NCBI GenBank assembly: GCA_009746045.1 | Contig: RPFO01000080.1 | Location: 5,187,556 to 5,251,555 of the forward strand | Direction: 5' to 3' | DNA length: 64,000 bases | From: Mesostigma viride | Lineage: Eukaryota > Streptophyta > Mesostigmatophyceae > Mesostigmatales > Mesostigmataceae | Shown: positions 12,366 through 36,459 of the stretch, one piece after another | Numbering within the stretch: position 1 is the first letter of the stretch | Layout of the letters: each line of letters begins with the position of its first letter | Position numbers and translations under genes: made by a program | The notes under the pieces: model-generated | Told to the model about the DNA's origin: nothing | What the model saw: only the letters and a program-made list of their open reading frames with translations | The model's database searches: none

Positions 12366-15300
12366 TCACTTAAACAAAATTCGGTGGTGCAGCATGCCCT
12401 TGACAGGACCAACCTGCATCCCGGCAGCCCTTCCCCGTCCGTTCGCCATCCCTCCACCACCTCCAAACTCGCCCTCAGGAACGCCGCCCCCATTCGCACC
12501 CACCTTCCCCTCTCCCCCTTCTTCCATGACCACCTCCTTGACCCCGAGCCCAGTACCCTCGCCCTCCACGTTCACCTCGGCCCCCTCGACCTTGCCCTCC
12601 TCCTCCTCCCGCGGTGCCCCGGCGGCATCACCGCCGTCCCAGACCGCATTCCCCCCCTCCTCCCCTGCAGACAAGTGAGGGGACACCTCCCACCCGCCAA
12701 CACCGGCCGCGACCGCGCTGCCCCCCTCCCGCTCCTCCCCCCCCGCACGCGACTCCCTCTTGACGACCCTGGGCCTGGACCCAGAACGGGACCGGGGCCG
12801 AGGGGGGCTCGCCGACTCTCTCGACGCCTCCAACAGTGCGGACGGCTTTCTGACCCTCCCAGGGGGGCGGCCAGGGCGGTCCGCCCCTGACTCAGGGCTC
12901 GCCTCTGCAGCGCTCGCGAGCTCAGCGGGCGATCCTCCCGCAAAAACTGCTGATGGCGTGGCAGCAGCCGCGCCAGGGGTGGCAGTGCCCTCGCCAGGGA
13001 GGTCTTTCTCAGGGGCGGCGGCGGCAGTTATCTCCGACATGTCCCGTTTGCGGGTGCCAGAACCTCGGGCCGGCTTTGCGCTGCTGGGGGGCCCCTCGAT
13101 GGGCTCCTGCTTTATGCCTGGGGAGGGGGGAGGGGGGGGGGGCGAAGCACCGCATGTACCCATCAGGGAGGAAATAAAACACCCAGAGGAAAGGGCAGGC
13201 GACAATCGGGACAAGCTTTCACCCAGTGTTTGATTCTGCTCCACACTCAGCAATTGCAGGTTTACTGGTGTCTGTTTGGGGTCCGCAGTCACCGGCTTCA
13301 TTAAGCAAGCAGAAGTATTCGCACTGACACTGTGATTGGATGGCAGAGAATTAACGCACACATCGCAGAGCGCGAAATGCTACACTACTGTATATAGTAG
13401 TACATAATTATATAGTACTACATGCTATACTACTGTGTATAGAAGTACATAATCATATAGAAGTACATGCTGCACTACTGTATACAGTAGTACATAATTA
13501 TATAGTAGTACATGCTATACTACTGTTTATAGTAGTACATAATCATACAGTAGTATTATAATAATTCAAAGCGCACCTCCTCACCTGTAATGCACACTGT
13601 CTGTCACAACCTACCAGCCCCATTCCATTGATGATCATGCCGTTAAAGCTAGGCATCATGGCCCACCCCCGCCGCCACCCACCCCGCGTCCCCTTTCCAT
13701 TGATGACCATGCCGTCAAGGCCAGGCATCGTCACCACCCCTACCCCTCCCTGCCCGTCCTCCTTCCCTTTTTTAATGCTGACCATGCGGTCAAAGCGAGG
13801 CAGGATGACCTTGCTCCCTGACAAGCTCGCTCACGAGCATCCATGGGGTGCTATTCATGGGAATGCAACACTAAGTACCATGCTGGTATTTGGAATGCAA
13901 ATACCAAGTACTGGCTGGCTAGGGTCGTTGTATGAGGGTCATTTTCACCGTGGTGGCCTTCTCTCATGAACTTCGTCATCTGTTACATCGTCTACCTTGT
14001 GCTAGAATTAGTATGTTGCAATGGCATGCACGTAAAACCAACGCCCATTGACAGCTTTGCCTTCATTTCTTATTGCATCGTGGTCAGGCCAGAGTCTATC
14101 ACAAACTCTACAACTGAACTTACAGTGGTGCAGGATAAAATCAATCACAAGCTTTCATGTTTACAGCCGTGCGTGCATACCAATGGCACTACAACGACCT
14201 GCCCGCATAACTCTTCCTACCGGGAAAATCTGGCGGCATGAACTTGCTCATTTACGACAACTATGCAATTGAGTTGCATGGCGGCATGAGTCCCAATGAA
14301 GCTAAACACGCACCATGGAGGTCCGGCCGCATGAACTTGCTGTCTGGGAAAGGCCCCCCCTTCGCCCCCCCCTTGCCACCACCCCCCGCGTGGGCCCCCG
14401 CCGCGCCCCCTGGCGCTCTGTCCACCTTCTTGCCACGTGCCTGCACCTTGGTGTCGGGGGAATTACCCCCTCCCTTGCAGGGCGGTGGATGGTGAGGGGG
14501 AGGGGAGGCACCCTTTTGGTGCGGCTTCTTATCGTTGCCCCCCTTTTTGTGGTCGGGGTCAAGGGAGGCGCGGGGGCGGCGCGGCGGGGACACCACCTGT
14601 AACTCGATGTCAGGGTCTTTCTCTACCACGGGAGGGAGGAAGAGGAGCCCGCCCTGGGGGTGGAAAGGGACAGTGACGGATAGCAGCAGAAGCAAAGGAA
14701 ACGGGCGGGAAACGGTAAACGAGGGTAAATGAGGGAGGAAATGGGTAAACGTGGGCATATTGCTCATAGATTGATGTGGGGAGAAAAGGGGCGAGGAGGG
14801 GAGTACGAAGAAGATATCGACCTTGGGGTGGGGAGTCATGGATTGGAGATGTTTAAGAAGGGTGCAGAGAATGCATGCGAAATGGCTATGAAGGGCAGGG
14901 CATGTGAAATGGCGAGTGTGGAAGGGGACGCACGGGCCGAAGGAAGAGGGTACCGTCCTGGAATGAAAAGACGGATTGTAGAAAAACAATACATCATATG
15001 TGTGTATACATCATCAAATGCTACTACACACGTCCACAAATGTGCTATTTATTCATCAAATGCTATTATATACACCAACAAATGCTACTATATACACACT
15101 ACCTGGGAGTCGTCGCTGTCGCTAAAGGCGGGCACATGTTCCAGCGTCTCAATGTCAACCTCCTCGTTGTCATCCGCATCCGTGCGGCGTGTCTTCTTGA
15201 CCTGCCACACGACAACCAACGCAGTGGCGAGACGCGGCATAAGCAAAGAGCGACACATGTGGCACACCTTCTTGACCTGCCCACACCATGGCATGAACTA

Positions 15301-18300
15301 CACGTCATGACAAGGAGTGGCAGAAGAGTCGAGGGAGCATGCACAAACAACAGGGCGCCAGCAAAAAGTGCCAGAAAGAGGCGTGTGAGCAAAACTACCT
15401 CATTCTCCTCCATCTACTTTACCATATACTAGTATAATACGATACCATATACAAGTATCATAGTATCTATGGTAGTGAATAATAGAGCTCACAAGGCATA
15501 CCCCAGTACTTCTCCAAGTAATAAACCCACCCACCTTTCCCATCCCCAGGTACTATACTGTACTAGCTACCGTGACCCACCCACCTTGTCGTCCTCATCC
15601 GCAGTGTCAAACTTGTCCACCCGCTCCACATACTCCTCGTTCTCCTCCATCCGCTACACTCCATACAGAACCCTATGGTGACCGCTATCGCGACCCACCC
15701 ACCTTGTCGTCCTCATCCACAATGTCAAACTCGTCCTCCCGCTCCACGTACTCCTCGTTCTCCTCCATCCGCTACACTCCATACAGAACCCTATGGTGAC
15801 CGCTATCGCGACCCACCCACCTTGTCGTCCTCATCCACAATGTCAAACTTGTCCACCCGCTCCACATACTCCTCGTTCTCCTCCATCCACTACACTCCAT
15901 ACAGAACCCTATGGTGACCGCTATCGCGACCCACCCACCTTGTCGTCCTCATCCACAATGTCAAACTCGTCCTCCCGCTCCACGTACTCCTCGTTCTCCT
16001 CCATCTCTTTGAAGTCGGGCGCAAAGGCGCTCCAGTTCTCGGTATAGCTCTTGGCCCAAATGTAGATCAGGCCGGACTTGCCCACGCTGGCGAGGATGGG
16101 GCGCGTCGGGTGCCAGGCGAGGTCGACGAGCCCCTCCTGGGGTCCCTCGAGCATCTTCACCAGCTGGCCAAACACCCTGCCACGGGCACGAACAGCGTGG
16201 GAGCAGGATACAATAGGCATCAAGCCAAGCCACCGATGCGAAGTCCACATTTGAAGACGTTCAGCCAAAAACACAGGGCCCAGCGGGACCACTCATGCGG
16301 CAGGGTAGCAGGGTTGCATCAGGCACCCAAATGACACTGGCAAAAAAAATAACTTCAAAAAATGTGTCCCACCCACCCGCTCCCAAATATGGATCCACGC
16401 ACCTGCTCCAAATATAGATCACGTGCGATGGCTTGTCCGCCTGGCCCGCGAATATGAAGTCCGAGTCCCCGCTGAACCCAGCCGCCTTCCACATCTTGTG
16501 CTCCACCGCGTCCTGGAACTCAAACCGCCGGTACTCGCCCTCGCGGCGAGAGAGGCTCTGGAGGATCTCCAGCATGGGACCCTGCGGAACGTGCTGCTGC
16601 TCTTGTTGTGGTTGCTGCTGCTGTCCATGCTCCGAACGCTGCTGCCCGGTCGCATTGGCGGACCCTACTTGCATACCGGAAGGGCCGCCGGTCCCCCTGG
16701 TGGAAGATGACAGCACATCCCCAGCGCCCACAGCAGCTGCCATGACCTCGTCCGGGGGCCCATCGTCCACGGACGCCAATGCTGACGCCGACACAGCTGC
16801 ACCAACGGCCTCCATGCCGTCGGTCATGCCCAACGCATCCTGCGCGAGAGGCGTGGAGGCCGAAGAGGCCCCTGGCAGGGGGGTCCCCTCCGACGCACCC
16901 ACCGAGGGGGACCGAGCCAACAAAGCCACCGTCGGGCCCGGTTCACCAGAAGGGGTTACTGGCACCGTGCCGGTCGCTGCTGAGGGCAAAGGGATCGAAT
17001 CCGGACCTGCCGGGGGTGGCTGGCTTGGTGGTGCCCCGGGGGTGTGAGCCAGCTGGCCCGGGGTCGTGGGGGGCGCAGGCAGAAGGGCGGCTCGGTTCGC
17101 GGCGGCGTGTCTCGCGGTAGCCAGCGTCTGGCACTCGAAGTAGCGGATGACACGGTCAAAGGAGTTTGTGAGGAGGAAGCGGCCGCTGCGGCTGAAGGCC
17201 AGGGTGCGAATGCCGGCGCTGCCAGGGATGTTGAAGACACTCACGATGGCCCTGGTGGGTTGGGTTGATAGAAGATGATGAAAAGAAGAAGATACAGTTG
17301 ATGGGCCGAGAATGTTATTCACAGGTTCGGGATTGGAAGGGGCAAGAACTAATTGAACCCTAAATCCTATAACAAATTGGTTTAGCAGAATTTTGGGGCT
17401 GTCAAAGCGACCGGTGGTAATGGTAACTAGGCCCAAAGACCCAAGTTACTGAAACAGAGGGTCAACTCATCTGAGCTTCATGGGGCCATCGAGAAGGGCA
17501 GTGGGCATTTATTATAACTGCGCCAACTACTGTCACATCACTGACCCGAGAAAGCTAACTGTTTAGGTCGTCCTAAACCCTAAACAGTCGACGCTGCCAA
17601 GCCTAAACAGTACGTCAGCCACCAAAAAGAGAGCCGCCACAGGGCTGGTTACAGTGTCCCTATCTGACACTGTCCCCCACTTGCAGCGGGACTCTATAGC
17701 ATCAGTTACGGAGTCCCAAACATCACATACAACATTTCAAACGACAAAAAGTCATGTTCAAAAGCATACTTGCAAATTCAGCAACACTGTAAAAGCATGT
17801 CAAGCGCCCTCTTTCCACACAGAGCCTGTTGACCATCACTAACTCCACCAACCATCATCTCTCAACCATCACTCTCTCACAGAGTTTAGAAAAACAATAA
17901 GTAAAGTAAAAGATTTTAGAAATACAGTCTATGATAGAAAACCAGTCTATTTTCTTTAAATCAGCTCCACCATTCACCCACCACCCACAGCGCCTCTTGA
18001 CCACCTCACTACTCTATTCAACGGCATCCCTTGCCCACGGCTTCCCTTATCAATCCCTCGTCTCCATACGGATGCATCGTCCCTCACTTACAGCCCCTCA
18101 CTCAAGTACCACACTCTCTCCAGGTTTCCACTCTAGTACCATATACAAGCCACCAGCCAAGATAACACCTCTACTGATCCTAGCATCCCCTCTCACTCAC
18201 AGCCCCTCTAAAACAACTCCCATACATGATCAAACTATCGCTCCCTGCGTCTTTCTGAACATCAGCTGTCGGTTCTCAAACAATATCTTCCTCACAGCAC

Positions 18301-21300
18301 CACAAACAGCCTCTCTTGGCCTCTCTTGGTCATAAATTCTGCTCTCTTAGACACCATCCCTCACCCACAGTTTCTCGGCTTCCACTTACGGCTGCATGTA
18401 ATAGCACTAAGCAGTACCCTAAACAGCTATACGCAACAAAACACAATTTCCACCAACAGCGCCTTGGTTTCCACTTACGACTGCATAAGTTGTAAGCAAC
18501 AGAAAAAAAGGCCAGATAAACACTCCATGACCATGCCTCACTCACAGCGTCTCGATACTATTTCTCGACCAAACTTTCTTTTTCATTTTTCATTCTTTTC
18601 TCTTAAAATTTCTTTACTTCTATCAAGGCATCATCCCTCACTCACAGCGTCTCTCACATAAACGCAAACACTCTGATTCCCGGAGCACCCGCTCGCATAA
18701 TCACTTAGACAATCTCTTAAACCCATTTTCCACTCACAGCGTGTCGGTCTCCACCTACTGCTGCACACGCTAAACAAGACTTGCTTGATAGAAAACACGC
18801 TTGGCAATCACATCAGCCCTTCACCAGTCACAGCGTGTCACTCTCCACTTACTGCTGCGGAAGGTCGAAAAGAGTTGATTGATAGAAAAAACACTTGACA
18901 ATCACATGAGCCGTTCACCACTCACAGCGTGTCCGTCTCCACGGCGACCACCCGGCCCCGCGACGTGCCCACGAGGATCAAGTCACCCGCCTTGTTGAAT
19001 ACGGCTGGGAAAGACCGGTCCTTGCCATTCTTGCTGGCCGCCGCAACCCCCCCCTTGGCCCCGCCCCCGCCCCCACCCCCGCCCTTGCTGCCCCCGCCCC
19101 CGCCCCGCCCCCGCCCCTGCCCCCGTCCCCGCCCCCGCCCTTGCTGCCCCGCCCCCGCCCCCGCCCCCGCTGCCCCCGCCCCCGCTGCCCCCGCCCCGCC
19201 CCCGCCCCCGTCCTCATCCACAGGTATCGCCATCATTCCGCCATCTTGGAGATGCCCCAGGACCGGGAGCCCCTGGAAGAAACAGACGAGGACCCGGTTC
19301 GTGTCCTTTGGGTGGAGTCTCGCTGACTGCACTTTCTGGGAGCAGGCGAGCTTGGAGCGGATCGTCCCTCCCGCCACGTCCCAGGAGATGACCCGGGTGT
19401 CCAGGGACGAGGTCAACAAGGTGCTGCCATCCTTGGACCAGCACACAGAGGTGACAGTGGAGGAGTGGCCCGCGAATCGGCGGGCGACGCCCCGAGTGTC
19501 AAAGTCCCACACGACCACGCCGCCATCCTCGCACCCGGCTGCATGTGCATTTGATTGCGTATTGTTAATTTTTTATAATAACAATAATAGTGTCATTATC
19601 ATTAAAAAGGGGGGGGAGGAGCAGTAGTGGATTGGTTGGTGGATGTGTGTGGGTCGGTGGCAGAAGAGCGACAGGTCACAGGTGAGAAGGAACACAGGTC
19701 AGAAGGGAAAATGGGGAGACCACTCCCACACTCCCACACTCCCACACTCCCACACTCCCACACTCCCACACTCCCACACTCCCACACTCCCACACTCCCA
19801 CACTCCCACACTCCCACACTCCCACACTCCCACACTCCCACACTCCCACACTCCCACACTCCCACACTCCCACACTCCCACACTCCCACACTCCCACACT
19901 CCCACACTCCCACACTCCCACACTCCCACACTCCCACACTCCCACACTCCCACACTCCCACACTCCCACACTCCCACACTCCCACACTCCCACACTCCCA
20001 CACTCCCACACTCCCACACTCCCACACTCCCACACTCCCACACTCCCACACTCCCACACTCCCACACTCCCACACTCCCACACTCCCACACTCCCACACT
20101 CCCACACTCCCACACCGCCGCCCTCGAACACGGCTGTGTGTGCATTCTTATAAGTGGTTTCATTTGTGTGTGTGTGTGTGGGTTGGTTGGTTGGTTGGTT
20201 GGTTGGTTGGTTGGTTGGTTGGTTGGTTGGTTGGTTGGTTGGTTGGTTGGTTGGTTGGTTGGTTGGTTGGTTGGTTGGTTGGTTGGTTGGTTGGTTGGTT
20301 GGTTGGTTGGTTGGTTGGTTGGTTGGTTGGTTGGTTGGTTGGTTGGTTGGTTGGTTGGTTGGTTGGTTGGTTGGTTGGTTGGTTGGTTGGTTGGTTGGTT
20401 GGTTGGTTGGTTGGTTGGTTGGTTGGTTGGTGTTGGAAACAGGGGGGAAGCCAGCAAGGGGAACAGGGGGCCGGGGGGAGAACGGGTGAGGAGGGGACAG
20501 GAGGGAGTTGGGAGTGGGGGGAGGGAAGGGGGAAGAGGATACGGGAATGGAAGACAAGGGAGGGGAGGGGGCCAAGTGCATTGCGGGGGGGGGGGGGGGG
20601 GAAGGGTTAGGGCAGGGAGGGGGGGAGAAGAGGGGGAGCTGGCGGAAGGGGGTGGGGGGTGGGGGTAAGGAGGAGAGGCGGGGGGTAAAAGGGGGAGGGG
20701 GGGGGGGAGGGGAAGGGGTCAGGAAAAGTTTAGGGGAGGGGGAAGGGGGAAGAGGGGAGGGGGTGGTGGTGGATAGCAGGACGTGCTAACTAAAACACGG
20801 GCAAAAAGAAGGGCAGATAGTAGACCTAGGGTAGATAGTACACCTATTCTTATCATCATGGCAGGCGAAGGGCTGGTTGGGCATAACCTTAAACATCAGG
20901 CGCGCGCGCACACACACACACACACCAGGTCCACTTTACATCCATAAACCGAGATGAGTCAGTAACATTTCTAATACAAGGCAGGCTTCGATAGTTGAGT
21001 TTTAATAGTCGGGGTATGGCCCGCTAGACAGGTCACCATGGTCTTATGCTTGCATTGGCGGTCTCACGAAGATATTTTAGAACGATACTTGGATACCAAG
21101 GCAGGAGAATTGATTCATCAAATCATCAAAGAAATGAAGCTAATCAAAACGAGAGGGTCATTTGGCGTGATGAGGGCAGCATCCGAATTGGAGAGAAAGT
21201 ACGAAACGAATTCCCGCTTTCCTGGTCTAAACGGCATCATTAGGAACATGCGTCAAACGGCATCATCCTACACGCCAATACCTGGAAAAAGCCTGCCGAA

Positions 21301-21670
21301 GATTGGCTTTTACAAGCAATGTTGTGAAGAGAGTGACGGCACAGAAAGACAGGCAACGCGGGGGGGGGGTGGGTGGGGTGGGGGCGGGGGGGGGGGTAAC
21401 ATGACCGTACCTGCCAGGAGCGTGCCTCTCCGATTGAAGGCGATGCATTTTGCATGGCCATTCTCAAGCCATTCCTCTATAACTTCAGGGCAATCGTTCT
21501 GGTGGGGGTCTGCACGCGCCAAATAATTCGGATTGTAGGCACGAACATGAGTGAGAAACTACAAGGCTAATTTACCACAAAAACCTGGAAATGCCAAACC
21601 GCAACCAGCAAACCAAGGAGGCCCCTCGCGCTATACGATAGCACCGCCTACCAAGTAGTTGAAGGTTCAT
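12366..21670 (-). CDS. RBBP5: RBBP5/SWD1-like WD40 subunit of COMPASS H3K4 methyltransferase
   Basis: Eight exons join with fully consistent phase: 21670-21652, 21509-21411, 19538-18926, 17251-16403, 16176-15939, 15201-15103, 14653-14341, 13117-12366 (993 aa, TGA stop). In COMPASS/MLL complexes RBBP5 binds ASH2L and the SET subunit and supports H3K4 methylation in the nucleus. Family hallmarks are visible: start [102 protein letters not shown], then [18 protein letters not shown] and [12 protein letters not shown]. Animal and plant homologues are about 540-570 aa. The extra length is Gly/Ala/Gln/Pro-rich insertions in exon 3, exon 4 (between WD blades) and the C-terminal exon. The last intron uses a GC donor (GACA|GCAAGT). 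The gene is divergent from the lipase gene. Confidence 0.93.
13380..13560. repeat. AT-rich palindromic minisatellite in RBBP5 intron 7
   Basis: Units of tagtagtacataattatata and ctatactactgtatatagta alternate about four times. Each is nearly self-complementary, so the array can form cruciform or hairpin structures. It lies in the intron between exons 14653-14341 and 13117-12366. Confidence 0.8.
14225..14340. repeat. Echoes of the RBBP5 exon 7 GC donor
   Basis: The real junction reads (plus strand) ggccgcatgaacttgctgtc at 14325-14344. Copies lie at 14231 (ggcggcatgaacttgctcat) and 14280 (ggcggcatgagtcccaatg) in the intron just beyond the donor. The GCAAGT donor itself is preserved in the 14231 copy. 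Confidence 0.65.
15260..15295. repeat. Echo of the RBBP5 exon 6 acceptor
   Basis: On the minus strand the real acceptor reads gtgtggcag|gtcaagaag at 15201. About 70 bp upstream the intron contains ggtgtgggcag|gtcaagaagg. This is a short copy of the last intron bases and the first exon bases. Confidence 0.6.
15572..15938. repeat. 118-bp tandem repeat copying RBBP5 exon 5 end and its donor (3 extra copies)
   Basis: The exon 5 end, which encodes the [18 protein letters not shown] region, its GTGGGT donor and the following intron text form a 118-bp unit. It starts near 15572, 15690, 15808 and 15926; only the last is continuous with the full exon. The extra copies differ at a few positions, such as tccgcagtgtcaaacttg against tccacaatgtcaaactcg. 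All lie downstream of the functional donor on the minus strand. Confidence 0.95.
16374..16402. repeat. Echo of the RBBP5 exon 4 donor
   Basis: The exon edge (plus strand: cacctgctccaaatatagatc at 16400) is followed within 25 bp by a copy, cacccgctcccaaatatggat. The copy lies in the intron just beyond the functional AG|GTGCGT donor. Confidence 0.65.
17975..18930. repeat. Ten-copy array of RBBP5 exon 3 donor edge (about 90-105 bp units)
   Basis: The junction (plus strand ctcacagcgtgtccgtctcc at 18921) recurs in degenerate form at about 17981, 18086, 18193, 18361, 18451, 18541, 18641, 18731 and 18821. Nearly all keep the cac(a)gcg core, which is the ACGCT|GTGAG donor on the minus strand, and several keep tccacttactgctgca after it. 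Spacing is 90-107 bp except one gap of 168. Only the copy at 18926 is joined to the exon. Confidence 0.85.
19722..20117. repeat. (ACTCCCAC)n microsatellite, about 49 copies, RBBP5 intron 2
   Basis: A near-perfect 8-bp repeat of about 395 bp lies in the intron between exons 21509-21411 and 19538-18926. Being 8 bp long it stays open in several frames on both strands and yields spurious HTPTLPHS and GSVGVWEC proteins. Confidence 0.97.
20177..20431. repeat. (GGTT)n microsatellite, about 63 copies
   Basis: A perfect tetranucleotide array of about 255 bp lies only 60 bp from the ACTCCCAC array, in the same RBBP5 intron. It is followed by a G-rich stretch (20440-20780, with a G17 run near 20584) that could form G-quadruplexes. 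Confidence 0.97.
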
Positions 21671-22859
21671 GGCATGCGAGTAGCCTTGTCACCGTTGAAT
21701 ATCTGGACACTATATGCACCGGCACAGAAGGGAATTCACATAAATTGGCGCTGCCGCCATCCCTTTTCCTGCGGAGGCGTCGTCTTTCTCACCCATTGCA
21801 TGCCGGGGCTATTCCACGCTGCACTGCAGAAAATATGCGCATCTTCAAAAGCTACAATCCAAGTTGGAAGATTGGCATTTCCTGCTCTTGTCCACACCAG
21901 CAGACATAGAGCAGCCTGATGGGAAACACCCTCGGCAGACGTGCTGTCTCGTCTTCTTGCATTTTATAAAAAAGAAACAATCAGATGGCGAACAAGAGTT
22001 TGGGGATGGCGGGAAAATCATCGCGCGAGCTTCGTGGCCGACCGTCCGCGGCCGACAACAAATCAACATTCAACAATCGGTAGTGTCGCACGCCAGCAGT
22101 GACAGCGCCCTGTTCGACGCTTTCCGGAGATTTCCGGGCATTCAGCCCGCCAACGGCCACCTGTGGGCTGTGGCGCACAAATTGGTACAGTCATTCACGC
22201 CTTAAGTTGGGTTCGAGGTTCATGAGTCAAGGCGTGAACCCCAACTTAAGGCGTGAATAATTATACTAAATTCTACAAATTTGAACTAAAGATAATAAAA
22301 CATACTGTTCTGAACTACTTTGAACTTGGAATACCGAAATCCTATTCGACCCAACTCAAGGCGTGAACACAACTTAAGCCAACCCAACTTGAGGCGTGAA
22401 TGACTGGACTGTTGTTGTTGTTGTGTCCCACGCCGCTCAAAATACTGTAGCCCCGCGCGCCGAGATGTCAGCAGGTGCCTTGAGCTACACCAAATAATGA
22501 TCTTGTCCAGCTGGCAAACGGGTCTGAGCAGGCACCAGTGTATAACAGATATTACAATCTCTCCGCGCCACGTGTACGCCATCGAAAGCGGAAACGAAGG
22601 GAGACATGACGGACAGGGCTCCCCTGGAGACACATGTCGATGCCCGGACTTGCTGGCAATCGATGTCGATATCGATCATCGTACAAATACCAGGGGTTGC
22701 ACTTTCCAGTCCTTGTCGAAAATGGATTTTTTCACGTAGGCAATCAAGTCAACGTGGGCTCCTTGCGCGAGCAGGAGATCAAACAAGCTAATTTTTGCTC
22801 CTCTCCGTCTCTCCATTTTATTCAAGCGTAACTGGGATCATTTTCTGAGGGGCTGTGCG
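21671..22859. promoter_or_regulatory. Divergent intergenic region between RBBP5 and the lipase gene
   Basis: The two start codons (21670 minus, 22860 plus) face away from each other across 1,189 bp, so both promoters must lie here unless upstream untranslated exons exist. No clear TATA box was recognised. A MITE-like element occupies 22188-22406. Short ORFs in the region have no recognisable domain. Confidence 0.5.
22188..22406. mobile_element. 219-bp MITE-like element with 26-bp TIRs
   Basis: The left end CAGTCATTCACGCC... (22188-22213) matches the complement of the right end (22381-22406) at 25 of 26 positions. Two further inverted copies of the ttaaggcgtgaa core lie inside (near 22230-22255 and 22350), making a complex foldback. 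No coding potential. A target duplication could not be identified, so the superfamily is unknown. Confidence 0.75.
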
Positions 22860-35422
<12,563 letters not shown>

Positions 35423-35533
35423 ACTCGCCGCTTGTCAATGATTCATACGACAAGGGGGTAATTTATTCGAGGTTCTGTCAAGGGAGGGGACAAACTGTGT
35501 GTTTTGCGATGGAGCGACTTGGCTGGGGCGACC

Positions 35534-35538
35534 TGTAA
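35534..35538 (+). terminator. Possible TGTAA polyadenylation signal for the lipase gene
   Basis: TGTAA is the usual chlorophyte polyadenylation signal. This one lies about 110 bp after the TAA stop at 35422. A five-base match is weak evidence and depends on the organism being a chlorophyte. Confidence 0.25.
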
Positions 35539-36105
35539 CGTTGAGACAGCCTAAACTCTCCTTTTACAATGTGATGCGACTCGGCAGCGTTGCAACCCAG
35601 GGGTGCATTCTGGGGCTGAAGCGACTTCAGAGTTATAATTTGAGACGACCCGTACATAATTGTGGGCCCGTTACAGCCCCAGCTGGTCAAATCGACGGTG
35701 TTGTCTTATATGGGTCCACTTTGCCAGCTCGACCAGCAAGCATGTGATCCACCTGATGTACGAAGAGGCGTGTTTATGTTGCGAGGTTGGTTTTACGGCT
35801 TGGCGCTGTTAAAAGCCGCTCTATTAGTGCCGTCCAACCATGCGTATGGACGAAACTTAATTTATGGACATGCAGGCCTGCGCTGGTGATTGTCTCATTG
35901 GTAATTATGTAACTGCATGGATATCATCTGTCATTATTTTTCCCGAAGCAAATAAAAGTGCATGTTGGGTGTAACTTACAGTTAGATGCACACATGGGGG
36001 CTGGGTGGCCCAGACGATCTTTGGTTACTGCTCTTTTGTAATTATACTAGTTGTCTGAAGCTTATAATACTAATGAGATCGTATAGCATATCACTCCGTG
36101 TTTTT
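35539..36105. other. Intergenic region without a recognised gene
   Basis: Short random ORFs only; no shared repeat recognised. A LINE fragment begins beyond it. Confidence 0.45.
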
Positions 36106-36395
36106 CGTGTAGGATACGCTGCTCATGTCCGCAGTGAGGACTTGTACCTCGGCATGCCATATATCACCAGCATCATGAATTGCAGCGGCGCCTGCAGCTA
36201 GTAGGGCACTTAGCTCGCACCAGCCATGTAGACACATCACGTGGCCCCCCCGCGGGACTACGCCCAGCTCAGCCTGGCCGGCACCTCCTTACGTGGGCCG
36301 GGCCCCGCAATCCTAGACGCCGCAAGGCCCGCACCTTCAAAGAACAGCTAGTAGAGGACATGGGGGGGGCAGGCCTCTCCGTGATTTGGAACAAG
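36106..36395 (+). mobile_element. LINE 3'-end fragment (RT C-terminal coding), plus orientation
   Basis: The frame reads VGHLARTSHVDTSRGPPAGL and then WAGP and VIWNKMIN. This matches the C-terminal region of the LINE polyprotein seen on the minus strand at 54240-54600 (VGHLARTSQVDTALGLAGPQ) and 36540-36917. It ends directly in a (TTAA)n tail. Confidence 0.75.
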
Positions 36396-36396
36396 A

Positions 36397-36459
36397 TGAT
36401 TAATTAATTAATTAATTAATTAATTAATTAATTAATTAATTAATTAATTAATTAATTAA
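36397..36459. repeat. (TTAA)n tail shared by two oppositely oriented LINE fragments
   Basis: About 15 TTAA units separate a plus-oriented LINE 3' end (left) from a minus-oriented LINE 3' end (right). The two elements are therefore joined tail to tail through one microsatellite. Confidence 0.9.

Noticed and set aside
19627-20668. Long ORFs of His-Thr-Pro-Leu and Gly-Trp-Leu-Val repeats on both strands
   Set aside because: They are translations of 8-bp and 4-bp microsatellites inside an RBBP5 intron, open in several frames at once.
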